This document shows, one piece after another, positions 24,394 to 34,600 of a DNA stretch of 64,000 nt. The DNA is from Hydrogenophaga sp. 2FB. Its GTDB lineage: Bacteria > Pseudomonadota > Gammaproteobacteria > Burkholderiales > Burkholderiaceae_C. The notes below the pieces were generated by a model. The model was not told the DNA's origin and did no database searches. It saw nothing but the letters and a program-made list of their open reading frames with translations. A program made the translations under genes and the position numbers. The stretch covers positions 1-64,000 of the forward strand of contig NZ_SCML01000007.1 of assembly GCF_005503365.1 (NCBI RefSeq). The letters run 5' to 3'. Positions within the stretch are counted from its first letter, which is position 1; the number at the start of each line of letters is the position of its first letter.

Positions 24394-25482
24394 TCAGGCG
24401 TTCTTGCCGAGTGCCTGGATCGCGCGGGCCGATTCCCAGACCAGCGAAGGCCCCTGGTAGATCAGGCCGGTGTAGATCTGAACCAGATTCGCGCCCGACT
24501 CGATCTTGCTCACCGCATCGTTCGCACTCATCACGCCGCCCACGCCGATGATGGGGAAGCTCTCACCCAGGCCAGCGCGCAACTGGCGGATCACACGGTT
24601 GCTGGCTTGCAGCACGGGTGCGCCCGACAGGCCGCCGGCTTCCTGCGCGTGCGACAAACCGGCCACGGCGTCGCGGTTGAGCGTGGTGTTGGTGGCGATC
24701 ACGCCCAAGGCGCTGGTCGCGATGCCATCGCTGTCGGTGCCGTAGCGTTTGAGCGTGGCCGCAATGATGCCGATCTGTGCGTCGTCGAGATCGGGCGCGA
24801 TCTTGACGAAGACCGGAATGCGTCGGGCATGGCGTTGTGCGAGTTGCTCCCGCCGTTCGGCGACGGCGCCCAGCAACGCGTCAAGGGCCTCATCGCTCTG
24901 CAGGCTGCGCAGGTTCTGCGTGTTGGGGCTGGAGATGTTGACCGTGACGTAGTCGGCGTGCGGGTAGACGCCATCGAGACAGGTCAGGTAGTCCTCGGTC
25001 GCGCGTTCGATCGGCGTGCTGGCGTTCTTGCCGATGTTCAGGCCCAGCAGCATGGGACTGACACCCTTCTGCTTGCGAAAGCGCGCCAGTTTCACGTTGG
25101 CGATGAAGGCGTCCAGTCCTTCGTTGTTGAAGCCCAGGCGGTTGATCAGGGCGTTGGCCTTGGGCAGGCGGAACATGCGCGGCTTCGGGTTGCCAGGCTG
25201 CGCCTTCGGGGTGACCGTGCCCACCTCCACGAAACCGAAGCCCATGGCCGCCAGTCCGTCGATGCAGCGCGCGTTCTTGTCGAGCCCTGCGGCCAGCCCG
25301 ACACGGTTCGGGAACTGCAGGCCTGCCAGCGTGTACGGGTCCTGCACGCGGGGCTCGCCGTAGAGACAGGTCAGTGGCGAGTGCTGCAGTTTGGCGATGG
25401 AGGCGAGGGTGAGTTCGTGGGCGGCTTCGGGGTCCAGTCCGAACAGGAAGGGGCGGGCAAGGGCGTAGGGGAGAAGCGACAT
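24394..25482 (-). CDS. pyrD: Dihydroorotate dehydrogenase (quinone), class 2
   Basis: This enzyme oxidises dihydroorotate to orotate, the fourth step of pyrimidine synthesis, and passes electrons to quinone. The 362-residue protein has the N-terminal membrane-associating helices of class 2 ([21 protein letters not shown]), the FMN barrel, and [14 protein letters not shown] with the catalytic serine of class 2. Phosphate-binding [11 protein letters not shown] is near the C-terminus. Length is typical. It is transcribed away from rpiA, sharing a 38-base intergenic region. Confidence 0.97.
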   Translation of the reverse strand: MSLLPYALARPFLFGLDPEAAHELTLASIAKLQHSPLTCLYGEPRVQDPYTLAGLQFPNRVGLAAGLDKNARCIDGLAAMGFGFVEVGTVTPKAQPGNPKPRMFRLPKANALINRLGFNNEGLDAFIANVKLARFRKQKGVSPMLLGLNIGKNASTPIERATEDYLTCLDGVYPHADYVTVNISSPNTQNLRSLQSDEALDALLGAVAERREQLAQRHARRIPVFVKIAPDLDDAQIGIIAATLKRYGTDSDGIATSALGVIATNTTLNRDAVAGLSHAQEAGGLSGAPVLQASNRVIRQLRAGLGESFPIIGVGGVMSANDAVSKIESGANLVQIYTGLIYQGPSLVWESARAIQALGKNA

Positions 25483-25520
25483 TGGATAATCCGGCGTGTT
25501 GTTCCAACCGATTGTCTCAA

Positions 25521-26192
25521 ATGACCCAAGACGAACTCAAAGCCCTGGTGGGCCAGGCCGCCCTTCAATACGTGACCCCTGGCGACATCGTCGGTGTGGG
25601 CACGGGCTCGACCGTCAACAAATTCATCGACGCTCTGGCCAGCATGAAGGATCAGATTCCCGGTGCGGTGTCGAGCTCGGAAGCGTCCACCGCGCGCCTG
25701 AAGGCATTGGGCATCCCGGTGTTCGAGGCCAATGCCGTGGGCGAGCTCTCGGTCTACATCGATGGTGCGGACGAGATCGATGCCCAAGGCCACATGATCA
25801 AGGGCGGTGGCGCCGCCCTCACGCGCGAAAAGATCGTGGCGGCGCAATCGCGCCGCTTTGTCTGCATCGCGGACGAGTCCAAGCTGGTGAAGGCGCTGGG
25901 CCGCTTCCCCTTGCCGGTGGAAGTCATTCCCATGGCCACCGCACGGGTGGTGCGCCAGTTCGCCGAGATGGGGGGCACCGCGCAAGTGCGGCTCAAGGAT
26001 GGCGCTCCGTTGATCACCGACAACGGCCAGCACATCCTGGACGTGACCGGCCTGCAGATCACCGACCCGTTGGCGTTTGAAAGCCAGGTGAACCAATGGC
26101 CGGGGGTGGTGACGGTGGGGGTTTTCGCCAACCAGAAAGCCAGCGTGTGCCTGCTGGGCACCACCGATGGCGTGAAGACGCTGACGTTTTGA
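25521..26192 (+). CDS. rpiA: Ribose-5-phosphate isomerase A
   Basis: The 223-residue enzyme interconverts ribose-5-phosphate and ribulose-5-phosphate in the pentose phosphate pathway. Motifs present: [12 protein letters not shown] (~28-39), DGADEID (~85-91) with the catalytic aspartates, and [11 protein letters not shown] (~98-108). Length is normal. ATG 25521 gives the standard start MTQDELK. It is divergent from pyrD and convergent with the glutaredoxin-like gene. Confidence 0.97.
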   Translation: MTQDELKALVGQAALQYVTPGDIVGVGTGSTVNKFIDALASMKDQIPGAVSSSEASTARLKALGIPVFEANAVGELSVYIDGADEIDAQGHMIKGGGAALTREKIVAAQSRRFVCIADESKLVKALGRFPLPVEVIPMATARVVRQFAEMGGTAQVRLKDGAPLITDNGQHILDVTGLQITDPLAFESQVNQWPGVVTVGVFANQKASVCLLGTTDGVKTLTF

Positions 26193-26194
26193 AG

Positions 26195-26225
26195 CACCGA
26201 GGCCGGCGAAGAACGCCGGCCGGTG
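26195..26225. terminator. Hairpin between convergent rpiA and glutaredoxin-like gene
   Basis: GGCCGGCG (26201-26208) pairs perfectly with CGCCGGCC (26214-26221), and CACC/GGTG extend the stem past a two-base bulge. There is no T-run, so it is a weak or Rho-assisted terminator, possibly bidirectional. Confidence 0.45.
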
Positions 26226-26226
26226 A

Positions 26227-26874
26227 TCAGAAGCGGATGCCTGCGGGGTTCTGCGGCGATGGCGTCACCGGCACCTCCGCCTGGGCCGGGGGGGCTCCCG
26301 CGGAAGACGGTGTGGTCGGGGTGTCAGGCCTCACCGCTACCAGGGGTGTAGCCGTTGGACGGCGGTAGTTGGTGGGCAGGGCCGACTGCTTGGGGTAGCC
26401 GGCCGCATCCAGGAACTGGGTCCATTCGCCGTCCGAATAACCTTTGATCTGCTGGCTGCCGATGGTCAGAAAAGGCAAGGAAGACTCGCCGCTGACACGC
26501 TTGAGCGCCTCGCCATCCTGCGGTGTTTCGACCGTTTTCTCGCTGTACGGAATACCACGCGCGTTCAGCAGATTGCGCCCGCTGTTGCAGGGCGCGCACT
26601 CCCGGCTGGTGTACAGGGTGACGGGGAAACGGTTGCTGACCTGGCGCAGTTCATAAGGGAGCTGGGCGTTGCTGCCGGCGGGCGATGCGCTCGCCGTCGA
26701 GTTGCCCGCAGGCCGTTGTGGCGCGGTGCTGGGTGGGGGCTGGTCGGAGAACGTGACCTTGCCATCCGGACCGACGATGCGGTAGACCCCTTGCGCGAGG
26801 ACCGGCGCGGCGAGAACGCTGGCCAGCACGGCCAGTGTCAGCAGTCGGGGGGCGGAATGGGCGGCGGCGTTCAT
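26227..26874 (-). CDS. Exported DUF4124 / glutaredoxin-like protein
   Basis: The 215-residue protein has a Sec signal peptide (cleavage after VLA near residue 27). A DUF4124 segment follows (GVYRIVGPDGKVTFSDQPPP, ~29-48), then a glutaredoxin-like domain with the redox pair C-A-P-C in YTSRECAPCNSGRN (~88-101) and a proline-rich tail. It probably works on disulfides in the periplasm. ATG 26874 is the start that gives the signal peptide. It begins 31 bases after the oligopeptidase gene on the same strand, so the two may share a transcript. Confidence 0.82.
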   Translation of the reverse strand: MNAAAHSAPRLLTLAVLASVLAAPVLAQGVYRIVGPDGKVTFSDQPPPSTAPQRPAGNSTASASPAGSNAQLPYELRQVSNRFPVTLYTSRECAPCNSGRNLLNARGIPYSEKTVETPQDGEALKRVSGESSLPFLTIGSQQIKGYSDGEWTQFLDAAGYPKQSALPTNYRRPTATPLVAVRPDTPTTPSSAGAPPAQAEVPVTPSPQNPAGIRF

Positions 26875-26905
26875 GACGGTTCCTCTCTGCGGGCCACGGG
26901 ACAAA

Positions 26906-28987
26906 TCAAGCCATGCCCTGGTGGCGCAGCAGGGCGTCGATGCTGGGTTCTCGACCACGGAAGGCCTTGAAGGACTCCATGGCGGGACGGCTGCCGCCTG
27001 CCTCGAGAATCGCCCGACGGTAGCGACGCCCGGTGGCCACATCCAGCGTGCTGTGGCCACTTTGCTGCGCTGCTTCTTCGAACGCGGCATACGCATCGGC
27101 CGACAGCACTTCCGCCCACTTGTAACTGTAGTAGCCGGCCGAGTAGCCACCCGCAAAAATGTGACTAAAGGTATGGGGCGTGCGGCTGTACGGCGGCGGT
27201 TGCAGCACCGCCACCTCGTCACGCACCTGCTGCTGCAGTGCGAGGATCGCGGGTCCGCTGGACGCTGGCTCCGGCAGGCTGTGCAGCAGCATGTCGAACA
27301 GCGAGAACTCCACCTGGCGCAGGGTCTGTAGGCCGCTCTGGTAATTCTTCGCGGCCAGCATCTTGTCGAACAGCGCGCGCGGCAAGGGTTCGCCGGTGTC
27401 CACGTGGGCGGTCATGTGCTTGAGCACGTCCCACTCCCAGCAGAAGTTTTCCATGAACTGGCTGGGCAGTTCGACCGCGTCCCACTCCACGCCGCTGATG
27501 CCGGAGACATCGCGCTCGTTCACTTGCGTGAGCATGTGGTGCAAACCATGGCCAAACTCGTGGAAGAGGGTGATCACGTCGTCGTGTGTGAGCAGAGCCG
27601 GCTTGCCGTTGACGCCCTCGGCAAAGTTGCAGACCAGGTGCGCCACGGGCGTTTGCAGCGCACCGGTGTCGGGGCGCAGCCATCGTGCGCGCACATCGTC
27701 CATCCAGGCACCACCGCGTTTGCCGGTGCGCGCTGCCGGGTCCAGGTAGAACTGGCCCACCAGCTCGGGGCCTTTCGGGCCTGCGCGCTCGATGCGGTAG
27801 AACTCGACGCCGGGGTTCCAGACGGGTGCCTGGTCTTTGCGGATGGCGACCTCGAACAGGGTTTCGACGATCTGGAACAGACCGGCGAGCACCTTCGGGG
27901 CGGTGAAATACGGTTTGACTTCCTGTTCGCTGAAGGCGTAGCGCGCTTCCTTGAGCTTTTCACCGATGTAAGGCCAGTCCCAGGCCTGCGGGTCGTTGAG
28001 ACCGAGTTCGGCTGATGCGAACTCGCGCAGATCGGCCAGGTCTTTTTCGGCGTACGGCCGGGCCTTGGCGGCCAGGTCGCGCAGGAAGGCGATGACCTGT
28101 TCGGGTGACTCGGCCATCTTGGGCACGAGTGACACGTCGGCGTAGTGGCGGTAGCCGAGCAATCGGGCTTCTTCGTGGCGCAGGGCCAGCAGTTCGCCCA
28201 TGATGGCGGTGTTGTCGAACTTCACCGCCTCACCGCTGGCCTGGTCGCTCGCGCGGGTGGCATAGGCGCGGTAGAGCTTTTCGCGCAGCGCGCTGCTGTG
28301 GGCGAACTGCATCACCGGCAGATAGCACGGCATTTTCAACGTGAGCTTGTGGCCGGTCTTGCCTTCGGCCTGGGCGGCTGCGGCCGTGGACTGCAACACG
28401 TCGTCCGGCACGCCCACCATCTCTTGCGGCGTCGCATAGAGAGCGAAGGCGTCGGTGGCGTCGAGCGCGTTTTCGCTGAACTTCTGACCCAGTTCGGCTT
28501 GCCGTTCCTGCAGCCAGGCGAAACGCGCCTTGGCCTCACCCTGCAGGGCTGCGCCCCCCAACACGAAGCCACGAATGGCGTTGTGGTGCGCCTGTGCCTG
28601 CTCGGCATCGAGCGAAGCCGGGTCCATGGCCTTGTACTTGTCGTAGAGCCGCTCGTCGGCACCCAGTCGGGTCCAGAACTCGGTGACCTTGGGCAGCGCT
28701 TCGTTGTAGGCGGCGCGCAGCTCGGGGGTGTCGGCCACGCTGTTGAGGTGGCTCACGGCGCCCCAGGCGCGCGACAGGCGCTCGGTAGAGACGTCCAGCG
28801 TGCGGGAGATGCGAGACCAATCGTTCGGGAAGTCCGGCGCCGTGGCCTCCTCCAGCGCGCTGTTGGCGGCCTGGAGCAGTTCGTCGATGGCCGGGCCGAC
28901 CAAGGCGGGGGTGATGGCGTCAAACAACGGCAGATCGCCGAAATCGAGCAACGGGTTGAGGACAGGCGGAGTAGAGCGGTCGTTCAT
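26906..28987 (-). CDS. prlC: M3-family oligopeptidase A
   Basis: The 693-residue cytosolic zinc peptidase of the thimet oligopeptidase family degrades signal-peptide fragments and other short peptides. The zinc site HEFGH is at about residue 478 in TLFHEFGHGLHHML, with the downstream conserved FMENFCWEWDVL. Length matches E. coli PrlC (680). It starts 66 bases after the YhbY gene and is followed by the glutaredoxin-like gene. Confidence 0.94.
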   Translation of the reverse strand: MNDRSTPPVLNPLLDFGDLPLFDAITPALVGPAIDELLQAANSALEEATAPDFPNDWSRISRTLDVSTERLSRAWGAVSHLNSVADTPELRAAYNEALPKVTEFWTRLGADERLYDKYKAMDPASLDAEQAQAHHNAIRGFVLGGAALQGEAKARFAWLQERQAELGQKFSENALDATDAFALYATPQEMVGVPDDVLQSTAAAAQAEGKTGHKLTLKMPCYLPVMQFAHSSALREKLYRAYATRASDQASGEAVKFDNTAIMGELLALRHEEARLLGYRHYADVSLVPKMAESPEQVIAFLRDLAAKARPYAEKDLADLREFASAELGLNDPQAWDWPYIGEKLKEARYAFSEQEVKPYFTAPKVLAGLFQIVETLFEVAIRKDQAPVWNPGVEFYRIERAGPKGPELVGQFYLDPAARTGKRGGAWMDDVRARWLRPDTGALQTPVAHLVCNFAEGVNGKPALLTHDDVITLFHEFGHGLHHMLTQVNERDVSGISGVEWDAVELPSQFMENFCWEWDVLKHMTAHVDTGEPLPRALFDKMLAAKNYQSGLQTLRQVEFSLFDMLLHSLPEPASSGPAILALQQQVRDEVAVLQPPPYSRTPHTFSHIFAGGYSAGYYSYKWAEVLSADAYAAFEEAAQQSGHSTLDVATGRRYRRAILEAGGSRPAMESFKAFRGREPSIDALLRHQGMA

Positions 28988-29053
28988 GCGTTCTCAGATG
29001 TGGCGCTGCGGGGGAAGTTCAAGGCACGCGGGCCGGCGTGCCTGCTGTCGCAC

Positions 29054-29530
29054 CTATTGGGACTGGGCGCTCTTTTTCACGCTCTTCTTCAAGACCTTGG
29101 CGCGTTTGACCTGCCCGCCGGGCGTGAGGCGCTGGTTGCCCAGCACGCGCACCATCTTGACTTCGGGGCGTTGGCCGCCGCGCTTGCTGAACTTGAGCAC
29201 CTTCACGTCGCGCGGGCCGGGTTTGCGGTCTTCGTCGACCGCCTTTTCCTTCTCCGGCATCGGGCGCCAGAGCACGAGCAGCTTGCCGATGTGCTGGATC
29301 GGCGCGGCGTCCAGTTCATCTGCAAGTGTTTGCAACATCGTGTCGCGCGCGACGCGGTCGTCGTTCAAGACCCGGATCTTGATCAGGCCATGGGACTTGA
29401 GGGCCGCATCGGTTTCTTTCTTGACCGCCGCGCTCAGGCCGTCGCCACCGATATGGACGACGGGATCGAGGTGGTGCGCCTCGGCTCGGTGGACTTTGCG
29501 CTGGGCGGGGGTGAGTGTGATCTGGGGCAT
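29054..29530 (-). CDS. yhbY: YhbY-family (CRM domain) RNA-binding protein
   Basis: The 158-residue protein has an N-terminal CRM domain (LTPAQRKVHRAEAHHLDPVVHIGGDGLS... KIRVLNDDR, ~6-90) that binds pre-50S ribosome precursors. A lysine-rich tail of ~60 residues, absent from the 97-residue E. coli protein but common in betaproteobacteria, follows. It is divergent from rlmE (38 bases between starts), the same pair found in many proteobacteria, where both act on 23S rRNA. Confidence 0.92.
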   Translation of the reverse strand: MPQITLTPAQRKVHRAEAHHLDPVVHIGGDGLSAAVKKETDAALKSHGLIKIRVLNDDRVARDTMLQTLADELDAAPIQHIGKLLVLWRPMPEKEKAVDEDRKPGPRDVKVLKFSKRGGQRPEVKMVRVLGNQRLTPGGQVKRAKVLKKSVKKSAQSQ

Positions 29531-29568
29531 GGGACAATTATCGTTTACACAGAACCCAGGCGACCCAT

Positions 29569-30249
29569 ATGGGCATGAAAGTCAAGACCCAAAGCAAAAA
29601 GGTCAACAAGGCCTGGCTCAACCAGCACGTCAACGACCCGTACGTGCGTCTGGCAAAGAAGGACGGCTACCGGGCCCGCGCCGCCTACAAACTCAAGGAA
29701 ATCGACGAATTGCTGGGCCTCGTGCGGCCTGGGCAGTGCGTGGTGGACCTGGGCTCTACGCCCGGCGCCTGGAGCCAATACCTGCGCCGGCGCCTCAGCC
29801 CGCAGGGCGCGGCAGTGGGCGAACTGCACGGCACCATCGTCGCGCTGGACATGCTGCCGATGGACGCGGTGGAGGGCGTGCACTTCATTCAGGGCGACTT
29901 CCGCGAGGCCGCGGTGCTGGCCGAGCTCGAACAATCGCTGGTGGATCGCGGCGTGGAACAGGTGGATGTGGTGGTGTCCGACATGGCTCCCAACCTCTCC
30001 GGCATCGGCATGACCGACGCCGCCCGCATCACCGATCTGGTGGAATTGGCGGTGGATTTTGCCGTTCATCACCTCAAACCCGACGGTGCCCTGGTGGTCA
30101 AACTCTTCCATGGCGGTGCTTACGACCCCATGGTGGCGCTCTTTCGCGACACCTTCCGCGCGGTGAAGACGGTCAAGCCCAAGGCGTCCCGTGACAAATC
30201 GTCGGAAACCTTCCTGGTTGGCATGGGTCTGAAAAAGACCGTGAAATAA
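29569..30249 (+). CDS. rlmE: 23S rRNA (uridine-2'-O-)-methyltransferase
   Basis: The 226-residue SAM-dependent enzyme (FtsJ/RrmJ) methylates U2552 in the ribosomal A-loop. It has the basic N-terminus ([14 protein letters not shown]), the SAM motif [15 protein letters not shown] (~59-73), [12 protein letters not shown] (~136-147) and the K-D-K-E tetrad, with the last lysine in ALVVKLFHG. An in-frame ATG at 29575 is an equally good start. It precedes ftsH, a conserved order. Confidence 0.96.
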   Translation: MGMKVKTQSKKVNKAWLNQHVNDPYVRLAKKDGYRARAAYKLKEIDELLGLVRPGQCVVDLGSTPGAWSQYLRRRLSPQGAAVGELHGTIVALDMLPMDAVEGVHFIQGDFREAAVLAELEQSLVDRGVEQVDVVVSDMAPNLSGIGMTDAARITDLVELAVDFAVHHLKPDGALVVKLFHGGAYDPMVALFRDTFRAVKTVKPKASRDKSSETFLVGMGLKKTVK

Positions 30250-30364
30250 CCTCGATTCCTCATGGTCATGCCTTTGTCATGCACAAGGGCATGGGCGCTT
30301 GAAAGTCCTAGAATGGGCAACATATGAGCATGTCAGTCGTCACTATTGCTTCCAGGAGCTGCAC

Positions 30365-32281
30365 TTGAACAACCAGTGGTTTTCGAAAATCGCCGTGTGG
30401 ATGGTTATCGCCATGGTGCTTTTCACCGTCTTCAAGCAGTTCGACACACGCACTGCCGCGGGGTCGGGGTACATGGGCTACTCCGAATTCCTTGACGAGG
30501 TCAAGGCCCAGCGCATCAAGAGCGCCACCATCCAGGAAGGCCAGGGCGGCACCGAGATCGTGGCCGTCACGCAAGACGATCGCCGCGTGCGCACCACCGC
30601 CACCTACCTCGACCGCGGTCTGGTCGGTGACCTGATCAACAACAACGTGAAATTCGACGTGCGTCCGCGCGAAGAGAGTTCGTTGCTGATGACGCTGCTG
30701 GTCAGCTGGGGCCCCATGCTGCTCTTGATCGGCGTCTGGATTTACTTCATGCGACAGATGCAGGGCGGCGGCAAAGGCGGGGCGTTCAGCTTCGGCAAAA
30801 GCAAGGCCCGCATGCTCGATGAAAACAACAACACGGTCACGTTCGCCGACGTGGCGGGCTGTGACGAGGCCAAGGAAGAAGTGAAGGAGGTCGTGGACTT
30901 CCTGAAGGACCCGGCCAAGTTCCAGAAGCTTGGGGGGCGCATTCCACGCGGCCTGTTGCTGGTCGGGCCTCCCGGCACCGGCAAGACGCTGCTGGCCAAG
31001 GGTATCGCGGGCGAAGCCAAGGTGCCGTTCTTCAGCATCTCGGGCTCCGACTTCGTGGAAATGTTCGTCGGCGTGGGCGCGGCCCGCGTGCGCGACATGT
31101 TCGAGAACGCCAAGAAGAACGCGCCCTGCATCATCTTCATCGATGAAATCGACGCCGTCGGCCGCCAGCGTGGCGCTGGCCTGGGCGGTGGCAACGACGA
31201 GCGCGAGCAGACCCTCAACCAGATGCTGGTCGAGATGGACGGCTTTGAAACCAACCTCGGCGTGATCGTGGTTGCGGCCACCAACCGCCCCGACATCCTG
31301 GACGCCGCCTTGCTGCGCCCAGGCCGTTTCGACCGCCAGGTCTATGTGACGCTGCCCGATATCCGCGGCCGCGAGCAGATCCTCAACGTGCACATGCGCA
31401 AAGTGCCGCTGGGCACCGACGTGAACGCCAGCGTGATCGCGCGCGGCACGCCCGGCATGAGCGGTGCCGACCTGGCCAACCTGTGCAACGAAGCCGCCTT
31501 GATGGCCGCGCGCCGCAACGCCCGCGTGGTGGAAATGCAGGACTTCGAAAAGGCCAAGGACAAGATCTTCATGGGCCCCGAGCGCAAGAGCATGGTCATG
31601 CCCGAGGAAGAGCGTCGAAACACGGCGTACCACGAGTCGGGCCACGCGCTGATCGGCAAACTGCTGCCCAAGTGCGATCCGGTGCACAAGGTCACCATCA
31701 TCCCGCGCGGCCGCGCGCTGGGTGTGACCATGAGCCTGCCCGCGCAGGACCGCTACAGCTACGACAAGGACTACATGCTGAACCAGATCAGCATGCTGTT
31801 CGGTGGCCGCATTGCCGAAGAAGTGTTCATGAACCAGATGACCACCGGCGCTTCCAACGATTTCGAGCGCGCGACCACGATCGCCCGCGACATGGTGATG
31901 CGCTACGGCATGACCGACGCGCTGGGCCCGATGGTCTATGCCGAAAACGAAGGCGAAGTGTTCCTGGGCCGTTCGGTGACCAAGACCACCAACATGAGCG
32001 AATCGACCATGCAGAAGGTCGACGCCGAAGTGCGTCGCATCATCGACGCGCAGTACAAGCTGGCGCGCGACCTGATCGAGCAGAACAGCGACAAGATGCA
32101 CGCCATGGCGACCGCCTTGCTCGAATGGGAAACCATCGATGCCGACCAGATCGACGACATCATGGCCGGCAAGCCGCCGCGCCCGCCGAAGGACTGGACG
32201 CCGCGCAACCCGTCCGTGGGCGGTGGTGGCGATGGCGGCACGCCGGCGGTGTCGACAGACCCCTCTCCCTCGGCTGCCTGA
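30365..32281 (+). CDS. ftsH: ATP-dependent zinc metalloprotease FtsH (TTG start)
   Basis: The 638-residue inner-membrane AAA protease degrades LpxC, SecY, sigma-32 and other targets as a hexamer. Two TM helices (~5-24 and ~100-121) flank a periplasmic domain. Walker A GPPGTGKT is at ~200-207, Walker B is IIFIDEID, and the zinc site is H423-E-S-G-H. The start is TTG 30365, with AGGAGC six bases upstream (30354-30359); family proteins begin [14 protein letters not shown], which matches. The low-strength codon may limit synthesis. It sits between rlmE and folP as in other proteobacteria. Confidence 0.97.
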   Translation: MNNQWFSKIAVWMVIAMVLFTVFKQFDTRTAAGSGYMGYSEFLDEVKAQRIKSATIQEGQGGTEIVAVTQDDRRVRTTATYLDRGLVGDLINNNVKFDVRPREESSLLMTLLVSWGPMLLLIGVWIYFMRQMQGGGKGGAFSFGKSKARMLDENNNTVTFADVAGCDEAKEEVKEVVDFLKDPAKFQKLGGRIPRGLLLVGPPGTGKTLLAKGIAGEAKVPFFSISGSDFVEMFVGVGAARVRDMFENAKKNAPCIIFIDEIDAVGRQRGAGLGGGNDEREQTLNQMLVEMDGFETNLGVIVVAATNRPDILDAALLRPGRFDRQVYVTLPDIRGREQILNVHMRKVPLGTDVNASVIARGTPGMSGADLANLCNEAALMAARRNARVVEMQDFEKAKDKIFMGPERKSMVMPEEERRNTAYHESGHALIGKLLPKCDPVHKVTIIPRGRALGVTMSLPAQDRYSYDKDYMLNQISMLFGGRIAEEVFMNQMTTGASNDFERATTIARDMVMRYGMTDALGPMVYAENEGEVFLGRSVTKTTNMSESTMQKVDAEVRRIIDAQYKLARDLIEQNSDKMHAMATALLEWETIDADQIDDIMAGKPPRPPKDWTPRNPSVGGGGDGGTPAVSTDPSPSAA

Positions 32282-32313
32282 GCGCGGCCCAAGACGGTCA
32301 TTCGTTCACACAC

Positions 32314-32340
32314 ACGGGGCTTCGGCCCCGTTGTTGTTTC
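32314..32340 (+). terminator. Probable terminator after ftsH
   Basis: ACGGGGC (32314-32320), a stable TTCG loop and GCCCCGT (32325-32331) form a strong stem. The following tract is T-rich but interrupted by G. It ends 24 bases before folP, so some read-through is likely. Confidence 0.65.
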
Positions 32341-32364
32341 TATCCCTTTCGGCTTCACCGTCCC

Positions 32365-33207
32365 ATGCATTGGCTGACCTCCCGTTTCGACATCGACCTC
32401 TCCAGCCCACGCGTCATGGGCATCGTCAACGTCACGCCCGACTCGTTCTCCGATGGTGGGCAACATGCGAGCACCGCATCGGCCTTGGCCCATTGCGAAG
32501 CCTTGCTCAAGGACGGCGCGCACATCCTCGACATTGGTGGCGAGTCCACCCGGCCGGGCAGCCCGGCCGTGCCACTGGATGAGGAACTGGCCCGCGTGGT
32601 GCCTGTGTTGCGCGAGGCCGCCAAGCTGGGCGTGCCGTTGTCCATCGATACCTACAAGCCCGAGGTGATGCGGGCGGCGCTGGACGTCGGCGTGGACATC
32701 GTCAACGACATCTGGGCGCTGCGCCGGGGCGATGCGGTGGACGTGGTGGCGGCCCACGCGCGTTGTGGCGTTTGCCTGATGCACATGCACCGCGACCCGC
32801 AGACCATGCAGGTGGCGCCGATGGATGGCGACGTGCTGCCCGACGTCAACGCTTTCCTGCGTGAGCATGCCAGTGCCCTGATGGCGCGTGGCGTGGCGCG
32901 TGAACGCATCGTGCTCGACCCCGGTGTGGGCTTTGGCAAGACGGTGGCGCAGAACCTGAGCCTGCTCGCGCGCCAGGCCGAGTTGCTGCCGTTGGGGTTC
33001 GCATTGCTGGCGGGCTGGTCGCGCAAGTCGACGCTGGGGGTGGTCACCGGGCACGAACGGCCGGTTGACCGTGCGGCGGCAAGCGCCGCCGCCGCCCTGC
33101 TGGCCGTGGACCGTGGCGCGCGGGTGGTGCGGGTGCACGACGTGCGCGACACCGTGGACGCGCTCAAGCTGTGGCAGGCCGTGCAGGCCGAGGTGGCCCC
33201 GCGATAA
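32365..33207 (+). CDS. folP: Dihydropteroate synthase
   Basis: The 280-residue TIM-barrel enzyme joins pterin pyrophosphate and p-aminobenzoate in folate synthesis; it is the sulfonamide target. Signatures: VMGIVNVTPDSFSDGG (~15-30) and AHILDIGGESTRPGS (~52-66), plus VLDPGVGFGKT and LAGWSRKS. ATG 32365 gives MHWLTSRFDIDL. It lies between ftsH and glmM, matching the ftsH-folP-glmM order of proteobacteria. Confidence 0.97.
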   Translation: MHWLTSRFDIDLSSPRVMGIVNVTPDSFSDGGQHASTASALAHCEALLKDGAHILDIGGESTRPGSPAVPLDEELARVVPVLREAAKLGVPLSIDTYKPEVMRAALDVGVDIVNDIWALRRGDAVDVVAAHARCGVCLMHMHRDPQTMQVAPMDGDVLPDVNAFLREHASALMARGVARERIVLDPGVGFGKTVAQNLSLLARQAELLPLGFALLAGWSRKSTLGVVTGHERPVDRAAASAAAALLAVDRGARVVRVHDVRDTVDALKLWQAVQAEVAPR

Positions 33208-33252
33208 TCGATGGCCACAACAATCACGACAAGAAAAGAGGAGAAACACACC

Positions 33253-34596
33253 ATGGCCCGCAAATACTTTGGCACCGACGGCATTCGAGGCACCGTGGGG
33301 CAGGCCCCGATCACGCCCGATTTTGTGCTGCGCCTGGCGCATGCCGTGGGGCGCGTGTTGCGGCGCACCGAAGCGCACCCCACGGTGCTGATCGGCAAGG
33401 ACACCCGCATTTCCGGCTACATGCTCGAATCGGCGCTCGAATCGGGCTTCAACTCGGCCGGGGTGGACGTGGTGCTGCTCGGCCCCGTGCCCACGCCCGC
33501 CGTGGCCTATCTCACGCGGGCCCAGCGCGCCAACCTGGGCGTGGTGATCTCGGCCAGCCACAACCCGTTTGCCGACAACGGCATCAAGTTCTTCAGCGCG
33601 TTGGGCACCAAGCTGCCCGACGACTGGGAGATGGCGGTCGAGGCTGCGCTCGAGGAGCCACCGGTCTGGGTGGAGTCGGCCCAGCTTGGCAAATCGCGCC
33701 GGCTGGACGACGCCGCCGGGCGCTACATCGAGTTCTGCAAGAGCACCTGCTCGCACGACCTCACGCTCAAGGGCTTGAAGATCGTGGTGGACGGCGCGAA
33801 CGGCGCGGCCTACCAGATCGCGCCCGCCGTGTTCCACGAGTTGGGTGCCGAGGTCATCAAGATCGGGTGTTCGCCCGATGGACTGAACATCAACAAGGGC
33901 GTGGGTGCGACCCATCCCGAGGCTTTGCTGGACGCGGTGAAGTCGCATGGCGCCCACTACGGCATCGCGCTGGATGGTGACGCCGACCGCCTTCAGATGG
34001 TCGACGCGCAAGGGCGGCTGTACAACGGCGACGAGCTGCTGTACCTGATCGCGACCGAGCGCATCGGGCGCGGCGAAAGTGTGCCCGGTGTGGTGGGCAC
34101 GCTGATGACGAACATGGCGGTCGAAGTGGCGCTCAAGTCGCGCGGCGTGAAGTTCGTGCGCGCCAAGGTCGGGGACCGCTATGTGCTCGAAGAACTCGAG
34201 CGCCAAGGCTGGTTGCTGGGGGGCGAGGGGTCGGGTCATTTGCTGGTGCTGGACCGCCACAGCACGGGCGACGGGCTGGTGTCGGCGCTGCAGGTCTTGC
34301 ATGCGTGCGTGGACACGGGCAAGACCATGGCCGAACTGCTGGCCGGCGTGACGCTGTTCCCGCAGACGCTGATCAACGTGCGCCTGCAGCCCGGGCAGGA
34401 CTGGAAGACCAACACCTTCCTGGCCGAGGAAACGCGCGCGGTGGAAGCCGAGTTGGCCGACACCGGGCGGGTGTTGATCCGCGCCAGCGGCACCGAACCG
34501 CTGTTGCGCGTGATGGTGGAGGCGCGCGATCCACAGCAAGCCCAGGCATGCGCCGAACGCCTCGTGGCGGCCGTGCAGGCGCAGGTGCCGGCCTGA
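33253..34596 (+). CDS. glmM: Phosphoglucosamine mutase
   Basis: GlmM converts glucosamine-6-phosphate to glucosamine-1-phosphate for peptidoglycan and LPS precursors. The 447-residue protein begins [13 protein letters not shown], carries the phosphoserine loop ISASHNP with S102 (same number as in E. coli), the metal loop DGDADR, and the C-terminal phosphate loop RASGTEP. ATG 33253 is preceded by AGAGGAG; an in-frame ATG at 33211 adds 14 unlikely residues. Confidence 0.97.
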   Translation: MARKYFGTDGIRGTVGQAPITPDFVLRLAHAVGRVLRRTEAHPTVLIGKDTRISGYMLESALESGFNSAGVDVVLLGPVPTPAVAYLTRAQRANLGVVISASHNPFADNGIKFFSALGTKLPDDWEMAVEAALEEPPVWVESAQLGKSRRLDDAAGRYIEFCKSTCSHDLTLKGLKIVVDGANGAAYQIAPAVFHELGAEVIKIGCSPDGLNINKGVGATHPEALLDAVKSHGAHYGIALDGDADRLQMVDAQGRLYNGDELLYLIATERIGRGESVPGVVGTLMTNMAVEVALKSRGVKFVRAKVGDRYVLEELERQGWLLGGEGSGHLLVLDRHSTGDGLVSALQVLHACVDTGKTMAELLAGVTLFPQTLINVRLQPGQDWKTNTFLAEETRAVEAELADTGRVLIRASGTEPLLRVMVEARDPQQAQACAERLVAAVQAQVPA

Positions 34597-34600
34597 ACCC

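Noticed and set aside
31936..34539. Very long minus-strand open frame opposite ftsH, folP and glmM
   Set aside because: It mirrors codon bias of three certain genes in high-GC DNA; the product is His/Arg/Gln-rich without any domain.
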